DNA from: Dioctria linearis
Lineage: Eukaryota > Arthropoda > Insecta > Diptera > Asilidae
Assembly: GCA_963930735.1 (NCBI GenBank)
Contig: OZ005740.1
Span: forward strand, 304,746,976-304,810,975
Length of the DNA stretch: 64,000 nucleotides
Direction of reading: 5' to 3'
The notes beneath the pieces were generated by a model. The model searched no databases and had not been told where the DNA came from. It was given only the letters and a program-made list of their open reading frames with translations. The position numbers and the translations under genes are program-made. Shown here in pieces: positions 52,401 to 61,127 of the stretch. Each line of letters begins with the position of its first letter. The first letter of the stretch is position 1.

Positions 52401-53430
52401 CAGCAGATCAATTTTCATTTGCATTCAAGGCAGACAATGTTCAATATACTACTAGGACTAAACGAAAAATTCTCTCAGAAGTGGCTAAGCTTTTCGATCC
52501 ACTAGGATGGATAGCGCCTTGCATAATTCTTGCGAAAATTTTAATCCAGAAATTATGGATAAGTGGATGCTCCTGGGATGAGAATGTTCCATTAAATATC
52601 TCAACTGAGTGGACGAAATTTAAGGACGAAATGCATCATTTCAATGAAGTAAAAATTCCACGATGGGTCAACCTACACCCAGGAATGATCAATTGTCAGA
52701 TACATGGATTTTGTGATGCTTCCACTCAAGCAGTTGCTGCTATCGTATACCTTCGAGTGACACATACCGATGGTAAGATATACACAAATTTGGTTATATC
52801 TAAAACACGGGTGGCTCCAATCAAACCTGTTTCAATACCGAGATTGGAGTTGTGTGGAGCAGTCCTACTAAGTAAACTGATTACGCAAGTTAAGTCGGAT
52901 ATGCAACTATGTGACGTCAAGGCGGTCTCCTGGTCTGATTCCAAGATAGTACTTGCTTGGATCAAAGGTCACCCTAACAAATGGCGAACATACGTAGCAA
53001 ACAGAGTAGTGGAGATCCAAGAAAATTCAAGGAACAATGTCTGGAGGTACATACCAACGAAGGATAATCCGGCAGACATAGCTTCTCGGGGCATTATACC
53101 ATCGTCAATAGTTCACAACAACAGTTGGTGGAATGGCCCATCCTGGCTATCACAAGCTGAAGAATTCTGGCCGACATCCAATGACGTCTGCGAAACAGAC
53201 TTGGAAACTAAATCATCCCAAGTATTGCTCACCATGCAGCAAAAAGATGAATTTATACTACTGAGAAAATATTCATCCTTCGACAAATTATTACGCATTA
53301 CGGCGTATTGTCGCCGATTTCTAAATAAGAGAGGTTCCGAGCAACAAAGCTCAATGACGTATCCAATAACATATAACAGACATCATAATTCTGAAATATC
53401 ATATGACAACGTTGCACGGTGGTTAAAGCA
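49454..53430 (+). CDS. BEL/Pao gag-pol fusion ORF (to RNase H)
   Basis: I start at ATG 49454 (MSKNVSAKTQARLYQRLDKA); the upstream codons only extend the frame. Gag lies at about 49454-50750 (DUF1759-like, then Cys-rich knuckles CLMCRGNHTLQQC, CFKCLKQHLYGKC, CFNCLSPHDRDAC, CFKCGKRHNTLLH). BEL-type protease is near 50902 (ALIDLGSQSSFI). RT spans 51790-52300 with LYVDDVLTG (52171) and ADIEKMYRMIRI. The Pao RNase H region has FDPLGWIAP, HGFCDAS (about 52704), SIPRLELCGA and WSDSKIVLAWI. The frame runs open to 53515, but the last part after about 53430 is out of frame with the homologous integrase sequence. Confidence 0.85.
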
Positions 53431-54135
53431 AAAATCTTTCAATGTGTCACTTGCACAAGACATCGACACCATAATCAAACACAGATTATGGGGAACTTGC
53501 CTATCCAACGAGTAACTCAAGCTCGACCATTTGGAAATACGGGACTTGATTACGCAGGTCCAATAGACTTAAAAATGTCAAAACACAGAGGAGCTAAAAT
53601 CTACAAAGGATATATTTGTCTTTTTGTCTGCATGGCAACTAAGGCGATCCACATTGAAGCTGTTTCAGATTTGACATCCGAAGCATTTCTTGATGCCTTT
53701 AGAAGATTTACAAGTCGAAGAAGTCTATTTACTGCTCCTAGGAAGGTGGATTCTGGACACCCCAAAGCAGGAAACCAGTATTCGGTACAGTCCTCGCCGA
53801 TTACACCAGTGCCATCAACTGAGGTCACAACCCCAGGACCTCTAGAGGGATCGAGTTCAGCCGCGGAAACAGAACCGCTAGCATCCACGTCCGAATTTAT
53901 TTTGGAAAAGTTGAAGGAACTACCTCCGACGCGGTTAGAAGAAAAAAGCTATGATCTGACAACCACAGAAGGGAAGCAGTTCCAGGTCTCATATCACCAA
54001 ATGAAGTCGATTCCTTGGGATGCCATTCGAAGTGGGAAGCGTAAGAGATACACGGTGTTTTTAGGACCTACTAGTAAAGTCCGCTTACGTATTCGTAAGA
54101 ATAAGATCATTTGGTCCAACTATCGCAGTCAATGA
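53419..54135 (+). pseudogene. BEL/Pao chimeric integrase remnant with unknown C-terminus
   Basis: It begins within the preceding ORF in the -1 frame. CVTCTRHRHHNQTQIMGNLP is the cysteine end of the integrase zinc module; the histidine half is deleted. GLDYAGPIDLKMSKHRGAKI holds the first catalytic Asp, followed by GYICLFVCMATKAIHIEAVS and FRRFTSRR. The second Asp, the Glu and the C-terminal domain are missing. Instead about 140 residues follow that I do not recognise: Pro/Ser/Thr-rich, then KLKELPPTRLEEKSYDLTTT and a basic end (KRKRYTVFLGPTSKVRLRIR). The join is in frame. No integrase activity is expected. Confidence 0.65.
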
Positions 54136-54235
54136 TATCTCACGAAATATGATATATTGAAAATAAAAACAAAATTAAAAGGGTCCATGTTTTTTCTTAT
54201 TATCTTGATGTATATACATCAACGGGGTCGGAGTA

Positions 54236-55304
54236 TGTTGCAGCGTTTACCTGCACACCAAAGGTGCAAAACAAATTAAAAACTACAAACCGAAAATTGG
54301 AAATACACCTAAATAAGCGAATGCTCAACAGCATTAATAATTGGGTGGTGTGCGACTCAACTGATCACGACTGTGATACAGATGACTCACAGATGGCGTG
54401 AGCATCATATAAATTCGATAATTCCGCTAGCGCCCGCAAGTTTTAATTTGGCGCACGGGGCAACAAGCTTAATGTCGGATTGAATTTGCGTGGTGGGGGA
54501 ACTATCATAAAACTAGCAACACGAGCATGCTCAAGCTCAGATAGGTTTATGCCGATCTCAGTGGAGTTTGCCACAAGTGGAATATGCCACAAATTTTGGA
54601 ATTTGCCAAAGTGTTTGTTGTTTAAAGTGGAATTTGCCACAAAAATTGGAATTTGCCAAAGTGTTGTTTGTCAAAGTGGAATTTGCCACAAATTGAATTG
54701 GTATGTACAATTTAATAACTTTTCTTCCTTTTTTATATTGCATAGGTACCTACCCAGTGGATTAAATTGAACGTGGATTCTCGTGGAAGCGGAATTAATG
54801 CAGAAATTCAGAGATTGGGATTTACCAATCTCTCATAGGGTTAGCTTTACCAATGACTAATGGGATTTACCAGAGGTCTTTTAGTTAGAAATTTTGTTTT
54901 TTTTTGAGTGAAGTGCGATATAACCTGGATTTGGACTCTGCACAGCCACTGGACTGGAACCTAGTGCGGCAATATTACTTAAGGACACGGATAAAATTTT
55001 TTTCTAAATTTTTAATTAAAGTAAATTTCATAAAAATTGAGTGTGTTAAGAGTTGATTGTTTAACTTGATTAAGAGACGTTATTTCATGTTAGATTTGAA
55101 TTAGACATTTTTTTTTTTTTAATAAATAGTAAATTTATACAAATTGAAACTGAATAAGAATAAACTTTGAACTTGAAAGGATTGGCATTTGTTATTTTCT
55201 ATTTACTGAATCAGTCCTACCCCTGATTCGGAAAGTTAGTGACGACTTAGCGTTGACACAGCAGCTAACTTTCTGAGCAAGTGTAGCGTACAACTGCCGT
55301 TACA
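54236..55304 (+). repeat. BEL/Pao 3' LTR
   Basis: 1069 bp. Differences from the 5' copy include gaatatgcc for gaatttgcc, ataactttt for ataattttt, cataggtac for cataagtac and poly(T) length. Confidence 0.9.
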
Positions 55305-55309
55305 GTTAG

Positions 55310-55900
55310 TATTAAAATAAAAGAAACCGAATTGTTGTTAGCTATAAGTTTTTCTAACTATTATAAGTTTCTGGTATCAACCGGTTGTTATTAGTGTAGA
55401 CAACTTTTTAATTTATTTAGAAATGTTCATATAACATTGGCATTGTAATTTTCTAATACTAATCATGCTTATTGTCATTCATACTCATTTACTTTGCTTA
55501 TCTGTTTACATTGTATAAATTTGCTTATCTCTTTGCTTTGTATAAATTCATAACCGTTAAATTTCGAGATCATTGTACTACATATTTGCTGACTGAGTTT
55601 TTAGTTTTTAATAAAGTTTAAAGCATTCAAGAGATTGGTCGAGTTTTATTTCAGTGCGAATACCTAAATCCTAGCATTACTTCTATACATTAGTAAATAA
55701 AATATGGTGCAAAGCCTCATTTGGCTTCGCCATTTATTTAACAACAAAGCTTCGCCTATTATAGTGAAAATTACACACCGCGGCTGCGAAAGGTACTCGT
55801 AAGATCACTCGAATACACAACAGAGCTATGAAGAAGTGTGGATATTCCCATAAAATATTAACGGAAGAACAACTGAGAGATCTAATAATTCAATAAGGTA
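55310..55900. other. Non-coding, continuation of the pre-BEL sequence
   Basis: Removing the BEL element and one GTTAG joins 48241 to 55310. taataaagtttaaagc at 55607 is a second poly(A)-type signal. A tggcttcgcc/ttcgcc motif pair lies near 55725-55755. No gene. Confidence 0.35.
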
Positions 55901-55917
55901 AGAAAATCTGGGGAAAT

Positions 55918-56169
55918 TTGGAGTATTATGGCAGAAATACTAGGGATACTGCAATATTGCATCATGTAGCAAGGATAACACATCGAACATTTATTAAAAT
56001 AGGAAGAAAGGAATTAAAACTTATCTATCATAACTATCCGGCTTATCTCTCTTTGAGCATAACAATTCTATCTGGCAAAATCGCCAAATATTCATTCTGC
56101 AGGCAGGTACAACGTGTGATATATCAAAAGAAAGGTAACAATTCAGGTAATCCTTATTGGTTACGATAA
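55918..56169 (+). other. Open frame of unknown nature
   Basis: An 83-codon frame preceded by coding-like TTRVRK... and HNRAMKKCGYSHKILTEEQL in another frame (about 55785-55895, ending in a stop). It includes RDTAILHHVARITHRTFIKI. I recognise no domain. It could be a decayed transposase or chance; low confidence. Confidence 0.2.
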
Positions 56170-56394
56170 TTCCCTAAAAACTTAGCCACAAACTGATCAT
56201 AAACACAGTCTACTGTCTGTTTTATTGAAGACTGAACCAATACTACAGCTCCAGTAAATGTATTGAAGAATTTTATATTTTTAACACAAAGATTTGGAAT
56301 TATTACAAATATCTAAGTAAGATACGCTCCGTTCGTTTTCATCATTCCATTTTACAGCTTAAATTGTAAAAAAAACATTAAGTGAAGCAGAGAA

Positions 56395-56690
56395 TCTGAA
56401 AGAAGGAAGTTCTTCAACAAATATGAATGAAACAGGCAACAAGGAAAGCATCGGTAAAACTGAAGCTGAAAACATTGAATTGATTAGAACCGCTGATGAC
56501 TACGACGACGCCTCAGTAACGTCGAACGATATTTGGTAAGTAGGTATTTAAGGTTAACAGTAGGTATGGTTATGAGAAATGTAAGTACATATTTTTTTTT
56601 GCAGCTTAACTTCACAGAGTTTTCGAAAGGCTTGGATTAAGGAAAATATTTTTAAATTAATATTGCGCATGATGCGTTGTAAATTCTAAG
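56395..56690 (+). CDS. Possible two-exon gene fragment
   Basis: Exon-like 56395-56539 reads acidic, Ser/Thr-rich residues (KESIGKTEAENIELIRTADD) and ends TTTG|gtaagt. After a poly-T/gcag acceptor (56604) the phase-matched frame continues SQSFRKAWIKENIFKLILRM and stops at TAA (about 56688). The borders are consensus and the frame is kept, but there is no homology I can name. Confidence 0.3.
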
Positions 56691-56729
56691 AAATCTGCTT
56701 TATTATAATAATATTCTTCTTTTCTTCTT

Positions 56730-56950
56730 TTCCAGATAATATAAATATTTTATATGCAAAAATTCTGCACGCGATACTTGTACCATCATCCAAAGTAATA
56801 AATGGCAAAAGGATTAAACACCCAATTAGTGATTCTCAGGCTGCTTTTACGTTACCAGTTTCACAAAGTAATGAAATTTATGGGATAATGTTGGAAAAAT
56901 GTAAAGTCAAACACAAATGTAAAGTTAAACACAACCTTGCAACCACTTAG
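56730..56950 (+). pseudogene. Possible C2H2-family gene fragment
   Basis: The frame ILHAILVPSSKVINGKRIKH, PISDSQAAFTLPVSQSNEIY, LEKCKVKHKCK ends in a stop at about 56948. The ISDSQ.AF pattern resembles, from memory, a module of the same uncharacterised family as the 27-33 kb relics. Internal duplication (tgtaaagt(c/t)aaacacaa twice) at 56900-56935. Tentative. Confidence 0.25.
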
Positions 56951-57395
56951 ATTTATAGTAGGCTCTTAGCACAACTATATCGATTTTTATGTATCGATAG
57001 ACGAGATTAAGTTTAAATTTAATACACATATTTAGCAGCACCTGAATATTGTTTTAAAGCTTTTTTTTGTATTTAGTTTAAAATATCCAAAGGAGTGTGC
57101 ATTAGTTTGGATATTTATTCAAAAATTCTTATTTTTTATAGAAAAAGTGAGGATGAGTTCCCCGTTGTCGATACTCTAATAATTGCAGATCTTAAGGGTA
57201 GTGTAGTGTTATGTTAATTGATTCTTGGCTTTACTAGAAAGAACTCTAGCGTTATTATGGTAGCGACCATACACAATTATATGCGTGGCAACACTGAAAG
57301 TGTGACACAATCTGTACATCATCCCGACGAACTACCTAATATGTATAGTAATTAAAAACCTCGTGTACTGATTAAGCGATGATGGGAGGCAGTTG
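56951..57395. other. Non-coding stretch
   Basis: No gene. An AT-rich flank of the mariner fragment. Confidence 0.3.
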
Positions 57396-57778
57396 TTAGT
57401 AACGAAGGTCATGTCATGCCACTAAACTTTTTCCCGCATGGCCGTATGGTTAATGCGGGGTGGCCTACATCGAGATACTGGCTACAGTTGTGAAAGCCTG
57501 GATTGAGGGGATGGCCCAAGGCAGGCCATATGTGTTCCAACAAAGACTGTGCTCATTCCCATACTGCCTCTCGAACCCAAGAGTGGATGGCCGCGAATTT
57601 CCACGATCATGTTACCCCTAACATGTGGCCCCCTAGCTCCCCTGATTTAAATCCCATAGACTACTATGTCTGGGGCAGGGTTGAGAGGGAGACCAATCAG
57701 CGACCTCACAATACCCAGGATTCGTTAAAGGCTTCCATCGAAGCCGTCATCGAAGCTGAAGACGGTTTCATTGAATAA
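57396..57778 (+). pseudogene. mariner/Tc1-superfamily transposase, C-terminal fragment
   Basis: Reads PLNFFPHGRMVNA, then after a frame change YIEILATVVKAWIEGMAQGR and PYVFQQ, then after another frame change (about 57545) DCAHSHTASRTQEWMAANFH and WPPSSPDLNPIDYYVWGRVE. The second catalytic Asp is in the QQD-type context, and the last acidic residue is the D of NPIDYYVWG, as in DDxD mariners (maT-like). The N-terminal DNA-binding part and the inverted repeats are not seen. Dead copy. Confidence 0.75.
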
Positions 57779-60128
57779 ATTTTTAAAGTAACTATGTAAA
57801 AATATTTTCACAAAATTTTATGTAAATATGTTTATTTTTGTATGAATTATATTAATTTTCCTAAAATTATATTAATGTTCTCAAATACTTACCTGGCGCA
57901 CCCTGAACCTTGCATTTGATATATTTGAGGAAACAGGTGCAGATAGAAAAAATAATAAAAAGAACTTGAATAATCTCTACTACATATATATATATATATA
58001 TATGGCTAGTTGTTAAATACACATATTAGAATACGGTATGTACAGCCACCTGGGGCCGGATTCACTAAGTCGGAGAGTTGTGGAAATGATAGTTCTTTTC
58101 AACACTTAACTTTCCACTCGGAATTCTGTAACTCGAGGAATATGTATTGAGAATTATCAAACTCTCGACAAAACTCTCGGCTGTGTTTTAGTTGTGGAGC
58201 AGTAAGAAGTACATTTCTCAACTGACAGTAATGTCTGTTTTTGTTGTGTTTTGTGAAGGTATCTAGGTACCTAGGATTTTCAAATTAAATTAAGGACTCA
58301 GTTCATATCCTGGCTATGGTTACAAAAGCAAATTATGTATGGAAATCCTTGCAATACTTACAGAGAAATACGAAAAAAAAAAATTAAATCACGCGAAAAT
58401 TATCAATTTGGTCGTCTTCCAGTACATCTATCTTTTGTCCCCTAATTAGATATGTAATTAGTTTGTGAGTCCGAGAAATAATTCTGGAGATAACTGCAAA
58501 AGAAATGAATCAGTCCTTCTTAATATGAAAAAATGGCCGTTTTTTGGTACCAAAATGGACATATTTTCAACTCATCATTATGAAGAACTGGTAAGTCGTG
58601 GAAAGTCAATATCGATAAATAAATTAGATCAAGTGAAGTAGAATTTAGAAAATGATACATAAAAAATATATATATGTGAATATGATGATAAATGTAATTG
58701 AAACTAAACCGAGCACCCTGATATAATTCCCCCTGGAAATTATTTCTTCGCAGTTTAATTTTAGTTTAGTTTTACTTAGGAAACTTTGTACTCGTATCAA
58801 AAATTGAGTCGTGTATTAGTTAAAAACTGTTAAAAGAAATATATTATAGAAGCATCCTACTCAATCGACAGTTTTCACAGAGCTGTTCTACTGTATGAAT
58901 ATACTGTGACATTTGAGAGCCGTTGGATTAAAGCCCCAATTAAAATCTAAGATATCCCTTGACAAAGATTGCCGTTGGGCCTATTGTTGTGGTAGTAAAT
59001 GTATAGAGACGTCGATGCAGTTCATTAGCAAATATTAATAATTTATCCGTTGACAACTGGATAACAGTCTTAATTCATGAGCCAAAGGAGCACGTCTACA
59101 ATGCCTCTGCCCGAAACGCAACGCATGCGTAACCTAGGGTCTCATAATAAATTTAAAATCTTGTCGAATTAACATTTTGCAGAAGTGAGATTGAACCGAA
59201 AAAGTTAAGAAATCTGATATTTTTCTTTAATGCGAGTAGCGACAAGAAACCTTTCCATTTTATGATGACAGTGACGGATACACTGTACCTGATAAGTATA
59301 ACCGCAAGAAAAATATCCAGGAACTAATAATTTAGCCGTCTGCTCGGCGCTGCTGGTGTTAGCTAGTTAAAGGTATTTCTAGGTAATGGGACCGATGATG
59401 TGCTGCCGAATTTCAGGTTGCTTTTTTATTTGAAGTAATTTCAATAATTATAACACATCTGGGCATGCAACCGAGATGCACATCCTGTACCCTGATGATT
59501 ATTGCTAAGTATGTAAAAGTAAGAAAGGTTTATGAGTCAAAATTACGGTCTATACTTATGGCGTGTTATGGTCGCCAATGAATAATATTGTTTTTTTTTA
59601 TCAAGATAATTGATGTTTTAGTTGGCACTTAATGGAACTTATTAATGGTATTAAACATGTTAAAAAAATGAAACACTTGTTTCCGTTCCACAAAATCCGT
59701 GCAGATACTCTTTGCTTTGATAACCTCTCCCTCGTCTTCATTAGCTACCAGAAAAATCAACTTTAACAATAAATCCGCGAGCAATACGCCCACCAGTCAT
59801 AAGAAAACACGTAAGGGAGTGAGGTACACTATTTTGTGTCTTTACCGCACCTAGTGCATTTTTAAATAGCTAGTGGATACATACTACTAACCTTGATTCT
59901 GCATCATGTACACAATTGTGAGCATGTTACATACAGAGCACCCATTGGCATCAATTAAACATGTATATACATGTTGGTGCCGTTGTGAGGTGTTTCCGGA
60001 ATTTTTTGTGAATTATAGATAAGCAAAAAGAAATTTGTATAAATATTATGTAATACTATTGAGTTTCACGTATTACTGTCTGTTCGTTCAATCTGTTGTG
60101 GTGTTTATTTCTTCTACGCGTAAAAATT
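57779..60128. other. Non-coding stretch with small repeats
   Basis: TA microsatellite at 57981-58002. A MITE-like piece begins near 58050 (cacctggggccggattcact) and has inner gagagttgtgg/aactctcg motifs to about 58230. A palindrome aacatgtatatacatgtt (59958-59975) lies in ggca...tgcc arms just upstream of the accessory ORF. A TATA-like gtataaatattatg (60037) precedes the ORF. No protein-coding gene seen. Confidence 0.35.
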
Positions 60129-60545
60129 ATGGCTAACGAAATTAGCAAGGCACTCGATCGTCTAATTGCGAAGGCTGAGTCGATAAGGATTCCTGAGAGG
60201 ACTACTAGCGGTTTGGCTCTTTATCCGGACAGACCCATGGAGCCATACGTACCTAAAGCGTTGCCTGGGACATCAAAGGAGGTTCCGGATTATATACCTG
60301 GCCCGCAGAAGCTCACACTTGAAGAGTACCGGAGAAAAATTGGGAAGTGCTGCGAGGAAAATCGTGGACTTTCAGTAGCGCCTAGGTCGACCCGGGGAGG
60401 TAGACGTGCCAGGTTAACGAGGGAGCTACACTACTTCAAACTGAGGGCCAGTCTGGCTACCTCTAGAGATGACCGGGTTAAGTACGAGAAACTGGTAAAG
60501 CATAGGGTGCGCCAGATAAATGAAATTAAACGAGCCAAAAAATAA
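60129..60545 (+). CDS. Accessory ORF related to Element 1 ORF A (138 aa)
   Basis: I choose ATG 60129 (MANEISKALDRLIAKAESIR) over an upstream in-frame start because the context improves (aaaattATGG) and the upstream codons are hydrophobic read-through. The middle carries PGPQKLTLEEYRRKIG, matching PRPISIEEYRNRK of Element 1. The C-terminus is basic and helical (RLTRELHYFKLRASLATSRD, YEKLVKHRVRQINEIKRAKK). The frame is intact but no gag or pol follows; the array region begins 580 bp later. It is either a solitary remnant of an LTR element or a domesticated copy. Function unknown. Confidence 0.55.
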   Translation: MANEISKALDRLIAKAESIRIPERTTSGLALYPDRPMEPYVPKALPGTSKEVPDYIPGPQKLTLEEYRRKIGKCCEENRGLSVAPRSTRGGRRARLTRELHYFKLRASLATSRDDRVKYEKLVKHRVRQINEIKRAKK

Positions 60546-61127
60546 TAATAATAATAAATAGAAAATATAGTTAAGCTAATCTAAATTAACCCTCGCTTAT
60601 GTAGATAAGCTTTGTTCTTTTTAATACAGCTAAACACCACATGTACTCATCTCAGCATTACGTATATATATACAAAAGTTTCAAGTGAATATTTAATCAC
60701 ATAAAAAAACCAGTAAAGGCAGTGACACAATCCCCTGCGCACAAGAATTCACACGATGCAATTTGATAACCTTGCGCCAGCGGTAGAACTCAGGTGAACG
60801 AAACAATGTTCACGATGATGTCATAATAGCAGCAAAGCGGCGAACGGTCTGCGGAAGTATTTATGTATGTACATATGAAAGCGATGAATGCCGTGATGTT
60901 GTAACAACAACAAACCGGCAAAAGCTTTGCGGAAATTAATTTATGAATGCCACAAAGAAACACTTTACGGAAATAATAATTATATACGAATAAATGCTGT
61001 GATGAAATTAGCTTAGCGTAGTAAGAAAATAACAATAGTATTAAGTGAAAAACTGTATAAATAAACTGTGATTTTGAATAAAGAAGTCAGTAAGTGAGTT
61101 AGTCAGAACACGAGTTGTTTCACTTAC
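60546..61127. other. Non-coding, LTR-like stretch before the satellite
   Basis: No gene. tgtataaataaactgtgatt and gaataaagaagtcag (61053-61085) resemble a promoter and poly(A) signal of an LTR, followed by gttgtttcacttaccc where the tandem array begins. tatgtatgtacatatg simple sequence at 60862. Confidence 0.35.

Larger units (their letters stand above)
48242..55304 (+). mobile_element. BEL/Pao LTR retrotransposon with deleted integrase
   Basis: 7063 bp; LTRs 48242-49309 (1068 bp) and 54236-55304 (1069 bp); 5 bp duplication GTTAG at 48237-48241 and 55305-55309. The primer-site region TGGTCCTTCGAGCCGGATTA (49314) is typical of BEL/Pao. Polypurine-like aacggggtcggag is at 54221-54233. The LTRs differ at only a few positions, so insertion is recent, yet pol is internally deleted, so the copy should depend on enzymes from elsewhere. 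Confidence 0.9.
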
